33,444 bases of DNA from CAYHWW01 sp964360145. Its GTDB lineage: Bacteria > Bdellovibrionota > UBA1018 > CAYHWW01. Positions 7,334 to 15,503 of the stretch are shown piece after piece. The translations under genes and the position numbers were made by a program. How positions within the stretch are numbered: position 1 is the stretch's first letter; each line of letters starts with the position of its first letter. The stretch lies in the NCBI GenBank assembly GCA_964360145.1, contig CAYHWW010000022.1:1-33444 (forward strand), written 5' to 3'. The notes below the pieces were generated by a model that was not told where the DNA came from, ran no database searches, and was given only the letters and a program-made list of their open reading frames with translations.

Positions 7334-8510
7334 GATTTTGGGCCGCGGTGTTTTATGGGCGATGGTGTTGCTGTGCTCGGACCATGCCGCCGTTGCCTAT
7401 GAGTTGGTAGCCCCTCGGCCGGGGGCGGTGGTACCCGCTGGCGCCGTGCTCGTGGAGGTCAAGCACTGTCCTGAACCCCAGGGTACAGTGACTTTGAATG
7501 GCGTGACCCAGACTCCGCGCTGGTCCCGCGGCTCTCCAAAGGGGCGTTGGTCCGCCTGGATCAATGCCAGTCCCAGTGCCGCCACGCAGCTGCGCTTGAA
7601 TTTGGACTGCGGCGTGGGCCCTCAGGCCGTGGTCTCCGCTTTTGCCGTGAGACCGGATGCGCGATCCGCCGTGCTTGAGGTGGGGGATCGCGTGGCCAAA
7701 AATTTCATGGCAAAAAATCCCGCGCGCAAGCTGCCTTGGGATTGGGTGGATGCGGTGTTTTTGCACGGGCTGGCGCAGTTTGCGGAGGCCAGAGCCCTGG
7801 GGCCAACGAGCCCTACGGGTGCGGCAACCGCTTTCTGGGAGTACATCGCGCAATTCCAGGGCCACGTCGCACGGAAGGGCTACCCTGACATCGATCGCGC
7901 CGATCGTTGCCCCTCCGCCCTCTCTGGCCTTGCTCTCTTGCGGCACAATGGTGATGAGGCGGGGCTGCCAGGCATACAGGCCGTGGCGGATTATGTGCGC
8001 TACGCCCCGCGGCTGAGGAACGGCGCGCTCAATCACCAGGGTTACAAAAATATCCTCGCCTTCTTCTGGCCGGAATCCATCTGGGTTGATTCTTTGATGA
8101 TGTATGGGCTCTTTGCCGTGCAGTGGGGCGTTCATACCCATGATCACGGGCTGAGGGATTTCGGCCTGGATCAACAACGCATTTTTGCTAACGCCTTACT
8201 TGATGGCCCGACGGGGCTGTATCGCCATTCTTACAATGTGAAGACGGGCCGACGAAAATCCAGCGGCGCCGTGTTNNNNNNNNNNNNNNNNNNNNNNNNN
8301 NNNNNNNNNNNNNNNNNNNNNNNNNNNNNNNNNNNNNNNNNNNNNNNNNNNNNNNNNNNNNNNNNNNNNNNNNNNCCAGAGATCTCATGGTCCACCATGC
8401 CCTATCAATATCTGGGGTATAAAATGATTCCGAGGCAAAGTGATCTAGGCTATGGGGTCGGTTCTTTGTTGTTGCTTGCCGGTGAACTGTCTCGCGGCGG
8501 ACAACAATGA
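7332..8510 (+). CDS. GH88/GH105-like secreted protein (interrupted by assembly gap)
   Basis: Probably a secreted glycoside-hydrolase-like protein of the GH88/GH105 unsaturated-uronyl hydrolase type. It has a signal peptide (MILGRGVLWAMVLLCS, cleavage near AVA-YE). A beta domain (about residues 22-110) precedes a helical region with DWVDAVFLHGLAQF, the family-like WPESIWVDSLMMYGLF (candidate catalytic Asp253) and LLDGPTGLYRHSYN. The 100-N gap at 8276-8375 removes the next stretch; the C-terminal piece (SWSTMPYQYLGYKM, DLGYGVGSLLLLAGEL) continues in frame only if the gap is really 100 bases or differs from that by a multiple of three. Total length (392) suits the family. No good Shine-Dalgarno precedes the ATG. 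It overlaps the next gene by ATGA, so the two are translationally coupled. Confidence 0.65.
   Translation: MILGRGVLWAMVLLCSDHAAVAYELVAPRPGAVVPAGAVLVEVKHCPEPQGTVTLNGVTQTPRWSRGSPKGRWSAWINASPSAATQLRLNLDCGVGPQAVVSAFAVRPDARSAVLEVGDRVAKNFMAKNPARKLPWDWVDAVFLHGLAQFAEARALGPTSPTGAATAFWEYIAQFQGHVARKGYPDIDRADRCPSALSGLALLRHNGDEAGLPGIQAVADYVRYAPRLRNGALNHQGYKNILAFFWPESIWVDSLMMYGLFAVQWGVHTHDHGLRDFGLDQQRIFANALLDGPTGLYRHSYNVKTGRRKSSGAVXXXXXXXXXXXXXXXXXXXXXXXXXXXXXXXXXXPEISWSTMPYQYLGYKMIPRQSDLGYGVGSLLLLAGELSRGGQQ
8276..8375. other. Assembly gap (100 N)
   Basis: A run of exactly 100 undetermined bases, the usual placeholder for a scaffold join of unknown size. The reading frame on both sides is compatible with one gene, but real length and intervening sequence are unknown. 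Confidence 0.99.
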
Positions 8511-10345
8511 AAAATATTTTTATTGTGCTGGCTCTAATTCTCGCGCTTCCCGCCCACGGCTCATGGAATACGGGGCAGTATCCCGCACGCTCAACGGGTG
8601 AGGCGATGAATGGGTTCGATGCGCGGGCGCGGCAGGTGATTGAACAGCAGGCGTTGCAGCCCATCCCTTCCTACTCGAAAAATTCCTCTGGCCCCTTTTA
8701 CACCGCGATTATGGCTAAGCTTCTCGCGGGCAAAGAGGTGGGCGACGTGAATCGGGCCATTCTCTCGCCCGGCACCAAGCCCTATGGCCTGCCGGGCACG
8801 GACTTCAAGTTCATTCCCTCCCTCTGCGAACGCAAAGGGGACTATGACTTCATGCTCATTGGCCTCCTCCATGTTGCCTACCGTTTCAAGAACAGACCGG
8901 AGCTTCTCTGGCCCGAAAGCTACGAGAAAATGCTCACCCAGCTTTTCACCGTGCGGGGCAATAAACCCCAGACTTCGTTCCGCATCGGCATCTGCGGCCG
9001 CCATCCTGAGACTGAAAATCATATTCTCATGACCGAGGTGAGCCGCTATCTCACCAATCAGCTCATTCATGAGCGTGCGCTTTCCAGGAATGAAGACCCC
9101 AAGCCCTGGGATAACGCCCAGAACGGCATGGAGGAATGGCTGTTGAAGCACCTGCAGCATTTTCTCAAAGAGGACTTCACTGAATACAACTCCAAGCCCT
9201 ATCAGAACTACACCGTGATCCCGCTGGAGACTCTCTACAACTTCGCGCAATCACCCCGGGTGAAAGAGGGAGCGAAGCTGTTGTTGGATTATCTCGCTGT
9301 GAAGTACGCCACCCAGAGTTTGGACCTGAGGCGTGCGGGGCCGTTTCGCCGCCAAATTAAATATCGGGGATTGAATGATATCCTGAATGGCGATGGGCAG
9401 CTGGCCCGTTATTCCGTGCTTGTTGGCAACTATGGGCTGTTCTTCAATGCCCTGCTGTCCGAATACGAGATTCCCCAAGGCTCCAATGTGGCACTTCTGG
9501 CGGCGAGCGGTGATTACCGCATCCCTCCGGCCATCCTGGATCTCTTCTTCGAGCGAGGTGCCGGTTTGCTGCAAAGAGTGAATGGTCAGGCTTATGAGTC
9601 CTATTTTCTCTCGCCCAGCTTTCTGTTGGTGGCCGGCGGCATCTATAAAAACTACAAAGACTATGGCACCGGTCAGAATGACGGTTGGGCTGAGGCCACC
9701 GTGTTGATGCCAACAGGGCAAGGAGTGCTGAGATCGGACTTCATTCGATTTTCGGGCCACCGGAATATGAAGAAGAGAAATAATTCCTGCGTGGGGCGAG
9801 GCTTTGCCTGCGGCGCAAATCCGGTTGTGCCCGCCACTGTGTCCCGCCACTGCGTGGAGAGGCGCATTGATGGAGATGGCACCTGGGATTTCTTCAATTT
9901 CTCCAAAGATGGCTGCAAGTCCAGCGCTGGCCGCTCCAACTATTACGTGGCGCTGTATCGTGCGCCTTGCGCTGACGATGTCTGCCGGGATGGTGGCGGC
10001 ACCTTCGGGTTTCTGGAGGCGAGGGAGGCGGCGAAAGAGGGCGTGGATTTCGCATCATTTCGGGATGCCGTTCTTCGTCGCAACGGCGGGCACAAATACT
10101 ATGGTGGTTTTGCCAACGAGTACGTGACCACCAGCGGGGAGTCGCTGCGCTTCATTCCAGTGCCCCCTTCGAGATCCATGACCGCCATTCAAGGGGCGGG
10201 TGTTGCCGGGCTTGCCCAGGGTGATGTGATCAACGCCGATCGGTACGGCCTCGTGAATATCGACAATAAAAATCTGGGCGTACGCTACGTGCTGGATTGG
10301 CGGGACTGGGCTAGGCCCCGTCGGTGGAGCCAGGCCCTCGATTAG
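8507..10345 (+). CDS. Large secreted protein of unknown function
   Basis: I do not recognise this 612-residue protein. It has a clear signal peptide (MKNIFIVLALILALPAHGS). Residues 25-420 look largely helical with many aromatic residues and a conserved-looking ETENHILM segment near residue 170. This resembles the alpha/alpha-barrel of polysaccharide lyases in style only. The C-terminal third holds paired Cys residues (NSCVGRGFACGANP, SRHCVERR, KDGCKSS, RAPCADDVC), suggesting disulfides outside the cytoplasm. Its start codon overlaps the stop of the GH88/105-like gene (ATGA), so the two proteins are made together and may act on the same polysaccharide; this is inference from coupling and shared secretion. 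Confidence 0.75.
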   Translation: MKNIFIVLALILALPAHGSWNTGQYPARSTGEAMNGFDARARQVIEQQALQPIPSYSKNSSGPFYTAIMAKLLAGKEVGDVNRAILSPGTKPYGLPGTDFKFIPSLCERKGDYDFMLIGLLHVAYRFKNRPELLWPESYEKMLTQLFTVRGNKPQTSFRIGICGRHPETENHILMTEVSRYLTNQLIHERALSRNEDPKPWDNAQNGMEEWLLKHLQHFLKEDFTEYNSKPYQNYTVIPLETLYNFAQSPRVKEGAKLLLDYLAVKYATQSLDLRRAGPFRRQIKYRGLNDILNGDGQLARYSVLVGNYGLFFNALLSEYEIPQGSNVALLAASGDYRIPPAILDLFFERGAGLLQRVNGQAYESYFLSPSFLLVAGGIYKNYKDYGTGQNDGWAEATVLMPTGQGVLRSDFIRFSGHRNMKKRNNSCVGRGFACGANPVVPATVSRHCVERRIDGDGTWDFFNFSKDGCKSSAGRSNYYVALYRAPCADDVCRDGGGTFGFLEAREAAKEGVDFASFRDAVLRRNGGHKYYGGFANEYVTTSGESLRFIPVPPSRSMTAIQGAGVAGLAQGDVINADRYGLVNIDNKNLGVRYVLDWRDWARPRRWSQALD

Positions 10346-10358
10346 AGCTGTTGCCTTC

Positions 10359-10379
10359 CTCGCGGAACCGCGGGATTTT
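10359..10379 (+). terminator. Possible intrinsic terminator
   Basis: A short GC stem (CTCGCG / CGCGGG around a GAAC loop) followed by ATTTT lies 14 bases after the stop at 10345. The T-run is short, so confidence is modest. It sits between converging genes. Confidence 0.4.
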
Positions 10380-10385
10380 CCGGCC

Positions 10386-11759
10386 CTATTCCGCCCTGTA
10401 ATCAATCATTTTGATCTCAGTGAGGCCGGGCAGCTTGGAGAGCTTGTCTTTCAGTGCCCCGCCGTCGCCCAGCACCGTGATGGTGAGGTTCTCGGGCTTG
10501 AAGTAGCGTGTCAGCGCCGGACCGACATCGCCTTCACTCACGTCCTTGGTATGGGCGGAGAGATCTTTGAAGAAGCCTGCCTCTAGGTTGAAGAGTAATT
10601 CATTGGTTTGGTTTTCAAGGCGCTTTCTCGGAGTGTCGTTGTCAAAGGGGGCGCGGTTCACCAGGGAGTCCTGAGCGAAGTGGAATTCCTCGGAGGTGAT
10701 GCCTTTGGCCACCAGGTCTTCCAGCATCTGCACGCCGAGGGACAGGGCGGGCGTGGTGTCCGCGGTTTTGGGGAAATAATACACGGTGTAATGCCGGGGC
10801 ATGCACCCCATGGCGATGCGGTTTGATGCGCCGTAGGTCCAGCCCCGCTTCACGCGGATTTCTTGCATGAGGCGAGCCTGGAAGGAGGGGCCACCGAAGG
10901 CGTGGTTACCGAGGCGCAGAGCATGAAAGCCCGGGGCGTCTGGGCGAGGGGCCCCATGACCAAAGAGAATATGGCTCTGGGTTGTTTTCGGTTTATTGAC
11001 GATGAGGAGCCTCCGGCCCAGGGGCAGGGTGGGCGCGGGAATGGCGGCTGCTTGCCGTGCGCCGGGGTTGACCTTCGCCATGCTGTCCATGAGGGAGTTC
11101 CACCAGCGTTGAATATCGCCGGAGTCCGCGTCGCCGGAACCGAAAAGGCGCAGCGTCCCACGACCGTAATTGGTGGCATAGAGTGATCTCACGTCATCAA
11201 GAGAGAGGGAGGAAAGCCCCTTTTCCGTACCATTGACGGGGTTGGCGTAGGGGTGGCTACCGTAAAGGAAGCGCTGGAAATGGCGCTGTGCAAGGCGAGC
11301 GTCATTGCCTTTTTCCGCCAGCACCATGCCAATGAGCTCTTTTTTCAGTTTATCCAGCTCGCCCTTGTCGAAGCGGGGTTGGGTGAACATCTCGCCGATG
11401 AGGGCGAGCACCTTGTCGCGGTTGTCCGTGAGAAAGGAGACGCGCACTACGGTGCCTTCAGGGCGGATGTCAGCATCCACGGAGGCGCCGAGGCTTTCCA
11501 GGGTTTTTAAGAATTCCATTTTGGATTTATTCTGGGTGCCCCGCGTGAGCATCTGGCCCGTGGTGGTGGCAAGCCCTTCTTTGCCAGCGGGGTCATGGGC
11601 CGCGCCCACTTCGCTGATGATGTTGAGGTACACCATGGGAAGCTGTCGGGATGTTTCGAAGGAGAAGTCGCTGGAGGCCCGGGCAGCTTGTACCAGCGCG
11701 AGCAGCGTTACGGCGAGGATGGAAAGGAGAATGCTGAAGGGTTGGCTCAAACGGCTCAT
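10386..11759 (-). CDS. M16-family peptidase, non-catalytic partner subunit
   Basis: An insulinase/processing-peptidase-family (M16) protein of 457 residues with a signal peptide (LSILAVTLLALVQAARAS). The place where M16 enzymes carry the zinc motif HxxEH reads GLATTTGQMLTRGT, so the metal ligands are missing. The later substrate-positioning Arg/Tyr motif is present (VKRGWTYGAS). This is the pattern of the B-type subunit that pairs with a catalytic A subunit. Its ATG overlaps the stop of the upstream catalytic gene (ATGA), giving translational coupling and an expected periplasmic or outer-membrane heterodimer. Confidence 0.9.
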   Translation of the reverse strand: MSRLSQPFSILLSILAVTLLALVQAARASSDFSFETSRQLPMVYLNIISEVGAAHDPAGKEGLATTTGQMLTRGTQNKSKMEFLKTLESLGASVDADIRPEGTVVRVSFLTDNRDKVLALIGEMFTQPRFDKGELDKLKKELIGMVLAEKGNDARLAQRHFQRFLYGSHPYANPVNGTEKGLSSLSLDDVRSLYATNYGRGTLRLFGSGDADSGDIQRWWNSLMDSMAKVNPGARQAAAIPAPTLPLGRRLLIVNKPKTTQSHILFGHGAPRPDAPGFHALRLGNHAFGGPSFQARLMQEIRVKRGWTYGASNRIAMGCMPRHYTVYYFPKTADTTPALSLGVQMLEDLVAKGITSEEFHFAQDSLVNRAPFDNDTPRKRLENQTNELLFNLEAGFFKDLSAHTKDVSEGDVGPALTRYFKPENLTITVLGDGGALKDKLSKLPGLTEIKMIDYRAE

Positions 11760-13156
11760 TGTCCTGCTCCTTTCGGAAGAGCGACCACTGTGGAGCGTTG
11801 GCTGGTGCGTAGGTAGCGACGGGCCACGCGGTTGACATCCGCCACGGTGATCTTGCTCATGGTATTGATGTCCTCTACTGCCTTGGCCACTGAGCCATAT
11901 TCAATTTCCATATGGCCCATGATGCGGGCTTTGCCGGAATTGGACTCAAGACCGGAGAAGAGCTCAAAGCGATATTGATTGAGGGCGGTGCGCAGCTCCT
12001 CCGCAGTGAAGCCCTCTCGATGGATTTTCCACATTTCCGCTTCGATGGTTTGCAGGGCATCCTGGGCGCGCCTCCCCTTTTGTAGGAATGCGGTGATGAG
12101 AAACAAACCGCCGCCCTTGCCGTTGTCCACGCTCACATCCACGGCGGAGGCGAGGCCACCGTCAACCAGGCGACGGTAGAGCCGCGAGCTTTGAGTATGG
12201 CCCACGAGGTTGGCGAGGAGTTCCAGCGCGGAGCCATCGGCGTGGCGCGGGCCTGGCACCCGGTACCCCGCGAAAACCTTCTCAACGGGGATCGAAAGGT
12301 GGAGGATCTTGGAACGACCGCCCTTCTGCTCGGGTTCGTCCTTGCCGCTGTAGCGGCGTACCGGCTGAGGGATGAGTGCACCGTAGTATTTTTCAATGAG
12401 GCCCACGGCGTGGCCAGGGTTCACGTCACCCACGATAACCACCGTGGCGTTATTGGGAGCGTAGTGGTTCTTGTAGAAGTCTAGGCATTGCTGGGGCTGG
12501 GCGTTATCCAAGTCCTTCTCGTAACCGATGACGGGCCAGTGATAGGGATGGTGGGTGAAGGCCATGTCATAAATGGTTTCATACATCGTGCCTTCGGGGC
12601 TGTTTTCCGTGCGGAAGCGCCGCTCGTTCTTCACGACTTCCCGCTCCTTATCCAAGAAGGCCTTGTTCACGATGAGATTCACCATGCGGTCTGATTCCAG
12701 CTGCATGATGAGCTCCAGCTTATCGCTGGGAAGGCTCTGGACATAGGCAGTGTAGTCCCGGCTTGTGAAGGCGTTCTCGCCTTCGACGCCAGCGGATTCG
12801 AGCGTGCGGTCGAAGATGCCCTCCGCACGGTTGGAGGTGGCCTTGAACATCATGTGCTCGAAGAGATGGGCGAGGCCCGTAAGGCCCCTCTCCTCATCCA
12901 GGGAGCCAACGTCGAACCAGGTGTGGTAACTGAAGGTCGGCGAGGAGTGATCCTCGAGGATGAGGACTTTCAAACCGTTGGAAAGTTCGTAGCGATGGGC
13001 TTTGGATGCGCCGAAGAAGGGCTCTTCGCCTCGGTAAATCGTGCCCACCTGGCCCCCAGCGCTCCTCGTGGGGCGGCCTGAACAGCCTGCCAGCGCGGTG
13101 GCAATTGCGAATGTACAATAGAAGTAATTGAGTCGCGGGGTGCGGCGGAATAACAT
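11756..13156 (-). CDS. M16-family zinc metallopeptidase, catalytic subunit, predicted lipoprotein
   Basis: An M16 zinc protease related to PqqL/YmxG and mitochondrial processing peptidase. The active-site motif HLFEH lies in GLTGLAHLFEHMMFKAT; the third zinc ligand is expected in the conserved acidic stretch (DKEREVVKNERR) further on. The N-terminus is a lipoprotein signal peptide with lipobox L-A-G-C (residues about 22-25), placing it on a membrane facing the periplasm. I start it at ATG 13156, giving 466 residues and a proper signal peptide; in-frame starts at 13189 and 13210 would run into ftsQ. It is head-to-head with ftsQ with only about 31 bp between starts. Confidence 0.93.
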   Translation of the reverse strand: MLFRRTPRLNYFYCTFAIATALAGCSGRPTRSAGGQVGTIYRGEEPFFGASKAHRYELSNGLKVLILEDHSSPTFSYHTWFDVGSLDEERGLTGLAHLFEHMMFKATSNRAEGIFDRTLESAGVEGENAFTSRDYTAYVQSLPSDKLELIMQLESDRMVNLIVNKAFLDKEREVVKNERRFRTENSPEGTMYETIYDMAFTHHPYHWPVIGYEKDLDNAQPQQCLDFYKNHYAPNNATVVIVGDVNPGHAVGLIEKYYGALIPQPVRRYSGKDEPEQKGGRSKILHLSIPVEKVFAGYRVPGPRHADGSALELLANLVGHTQSSRLYRRLVDGGLASAVDVSVDNGKGGGLFLITAFLQKGRRAQDALQTIEAEMWKIHREGFTAEELRTALNQYRFELFSGLESNSGKARIMGHMEIEYGSVAKAVEDINTMSKITVADVNRVARRYLRTSQRSTVVALPKGAGQ

Positions 13157-13187
13157 GGATGGAGGCCCTTTCCTTCGGCTGAGGAGC

Positions 13188-14072
13188 ATGAAAAAAATAC
13201 TTCGTTCCAAACAGAATGCAAAGCGCAGATTGGCGCTGACCCTGAAGATTAGCGTGGCGCTGGCCGCGGCCCTGGCTTTCTACCTCACCGTGGATCTGGA
13301 TTACGCCTCTCAGCTGGCGACAGAGGAGCTTTCCGATCATCTCCGCATCGATGAGATCGAAGTCGTGGAGGAGGGCTCCGCCAATCTGAGCCGCCTCGTG
13401 ATCCGGGAAGATGTGGTGAAGGCCAGCGGCATCCGCCCGGGCCGCGAGATTCTGAAGGCTGATTTAGACGAGGCGGCAAAGGGTATTGCCGGCATTCCCT
13501 GGATCAAAGCAGTGACCCTGAGCAAGCGCCTGCCCTCGAAGATTCGAATCGAGTATTCCGTGCACCATGCGCGCGCCATCGTTGTGCGCAACAAAGTGCC
13601 CTGGCTTGTTACCGCCGCTGGAGTCTACATCGCGCCCGCGGCGGACGCGGCTTTGGCCATTCGTCCGGTGCCCGGTCAGAATCAGGAAGATGCTGTTCTT
13701 TCCGCGGTTTCCAAGCCCATCGCAAGCCCCATGTTGCTTGCGGCCCTCGATCTTCCCGTGGTGCAGGGAGAGGCGCGGCTCATGGAAGCCATGAACATGA
13801 TCGATATCTTGGAGCGTGATACTTCATCGCGGGTGCTCGCGGTTCATGAGGTGCGCGCCACGGACCCCGGCAGCCTTGAAGCGCTCATCGAGGTCAACTA
13901 CGGCGATGGCACCGTTAAAATCACGCTGAGAAGCTGGACGCTGCCGCAGCCCTTGGCGTTGGCTCGACTGAAGAGGATACTCGAATATCTTGTTGCGCGA
14001 CGCGTCTATGCCAACGCGATTGATTTAAGACCCGGCAAAAAAGTCATTGTTTCCCTGGCCAAAGAGACTTAA
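13188..14072 (+). CDS. ftsQ: Cell division protein FtsQ
   Basis: FtsQ is the bitopic divisome protein that links early and late division proteins. The protein has a short basic cytoplasmic tail (MKKILRSKQNAKRR), one membrane segment (about residues 16-38) and a POTRA-type domain (LVIREDVVKASGIRPG, LDEAAKGIAGIPWIKAVTLSKRLPSKIRIEY). A beta domain with the typical ALARLKRILEYLVAR region follows. Length is 294 residues from ATG 13188; in-frame ATG 13155 and TTG 13128 are further upstream and overlap the divergent M16 gene. Position before ftsA and ftsZ supports the call. Sequence divergence in this family is high, so the call leans partly on context. Confidence 0.9.
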   Translation: MKKILRSKQNAKRRLALTLKISVALAAALAFYLTVDLDYASQLATEELSDHLRIDEIEVVEEGSANLSRLVIREDVVKASGIRPGREILKADLDEAAKGIAGIPWIKAVTLSKRLPSKIRIEYSVHHARAIVVRNKVPWLVTAAGVYIAPAADAALAIRPVPGQNQEDAVLSAVSKPIASPMLLAALDLPVVQGEARLMEAMNMIDILERDTSSRVLAVHEVRATDPGSLEALIEVNYGDGTVKITLRSWTLPQPLALARLKRILEYLVARRVYANAIDLRPGKKVIVSLAKET

Positions 14073-14136
14073 CATTTTCCAACGGGATCAGTTTCGCCCG
14101 TTGATATGTGCACGTATCATTTCGGGATGAGGCCCC

Positions 14137-15486
14137 ATGGTGGGGGCTTTTACCTTGGCCAAGGATGTCCATTGCATGTCCCTTCCTAATCCGCTGAATT
14201 CTGGATCAAGCACCGGTAAGTCGGCTAAAGCCGCCCGCCGGGAAATGCGCAAGGAAGTCATTGTCGGTCTCGACATTGGGACGACGAAGATATGCGCGAT
14301 CATCGGCGAGATCGCCACGACCACTGAGCCGGGCGAGCCCCTGATCGTGGACATCGCGGGCATCGGCACGGCACCGTCTTCCGGCCTGCGCAAGGGTGTC
14401 GTCATCAATATAGAGAGCACCGTGGAGAGCATCACCAAGGCGATCCGCGAAGCCGAGCTCATGGCCGGGTGCCAGGCCACCTCCGTGCACGTGGGCATTG
14501 CCGGGGCCCACATCCAGAGCTTGAACAGCCACGGTGTCGTCGCCGTAAAAGACAAAGAAATCACCGCTCACGACGTTGCGCGAGTCATCGACGCGGCGAA
14601 GGCGCTCTCCATCCCCACGGATCGAGAAATTCTCCATGTTATCCCGCAGGAATTCATCATCGACGGTCAGGACGGCATTCGTGAGCCGGTTGGGATGTCC
14701 GGAGTGCGGCTTGAGGCGAAGGTCCACATCGTTACTGCCAGCGCATCCGCGATCCAGAACATCGCGAAGTGCTGCAATCGTGCGGGCTTGAATGTCGCGG
14801 AAATCGTCCTGGAGCCCATCGCTTCGGCGGAAGCTGTCCTCACGGAAGATGAAAAAGAGTTGGGCGTGGTCCTCGTGGACATTGGTGGTGGTACATCCGA
14901 TATCGCCATTTACAGCCAGGGCGCACTCGTTCATACGGCGGTTCTGCCCATTGGTGGCAACCACATCACCCGCGATATCGCTGTTGGTTTGCGCACTCCC
15001 CAGCATGAGGCCGAGAAAATAAAACTGCGTCATGCCTGCGGGCTCGCCAATCTCGTGAACCCCGAGGACACCCTCGAGGTGCCCAGCGTGGGTGGTCGCA
15101 AGCCGCGGACCGTATCCCGCCGGTTGCTTGCCGACATCGTCAGCCCCCGGGTGGAAGAGATGTTGACCCTCATCAAGCAGGAGATCCAGCGCTCGGGGTA
15201 TCTCGAGCATGTGGGGTCTGGCATCGTGCTTGCTGGCGGCGCGACCCTGCTTGAAGGCACCTGCGAGCTCGGTGAAATGATTTTTGACATGCCCGTGAAG
15301 CGCGGCTACCCCCGCGGCATGGGTGGGCTCCATGATGTGGTGAACAATCCAAAGTTTGCCACTGGAGTGGGTTTGTTGCGCCATGCAGCGCGGAAGAGAT
15401 CGTCCCAGCACCCCATCCTGAAGGGCGCAGGGGCTTACGGAAAAGTCCGGACATCAGTCACAGGCTGGTTCCGGGATCTATTTTAA
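14137..15486 (+). CDS. ftsA: Cell division protein FtsA
   Basis: FtsA is the actin-like ATPase that anchors FtsZ filaments to the inner membrane and recruits later divisome proteins. The phosphate-1 motif VIVGLDIGTTKICAIIGEI lies near residue 40, the 1C (SHS2) region follows, then phosphate-2 (GVVLVDIGGGTSDIAIY) and the adenosine motif (GSGIVLAGGATLLEG). The C-terminal end (VTGWFRDLF) is an amphipathic membrane-targeting helix of the usual type. ATG 14137 has GATGAGG four bases upstream; ATG 14176, with AAGGA at good spacing, is an alternative that would shorten the non-conserved N-terminus by 13 residues. It lies 64 bp after ftsQ and 17 bp before ftsZ. Confidence 0.97.
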   Translation: MVGAFTLAKDVHCMSLPNPLNSGSSTGKSAKAARREMRKEVIVGLDIGTTKICAIIGEIATTTEPGEPLIVDIAGIGTAPSSGLRKGVVINIESTVESITKAIREAELMAGCQATSVHVGIAGAHIQSLNSHGVVAVKDKEITAHDVARVIDAAKALSIPTDREILHVIPQEFIIDGQDGIREPVGMSGVRLEAKVHIVTASASAIQNIAKCCNRAGLNVAEIVLEPIASAEAVLTEDEKELGVVLVDIGGGTSDIAIYSQGALVHTAVLPIGGNHITRDIAVGLRTPQHEAEKIKLRHACGLANLVNPEDTLEVPSVGGRKPRTVSRRLLADIVSPRVEEMLTLIKQEIQRSGYLEHVGSGIVLAGGATLLEGTCELGEMIFDMPVKRGYPRGMGGLHDVVNNPKFATGVGLLRHAARKRSSQHPILKGAGAYGKVRTSVTGWFRDLF

Positions 15487-15503
15487 AAAAAGACGGAGGA
15501 CAC

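Noticed and set aside
14080..14103. 7-bp stem CAACGGG/CCCGTTG between ftsQ and ftsA as a terminator
   Set aside because: It has a 10-nt loop and no T-tract, and the genes are expected to be co-transcribed.
14206..15411. 401-residue open frame on the minus strand
   Set aside because: It is the antisense shadow of ftsA, caused by GC-rich codon bias; His/Gly-rich without any domain.
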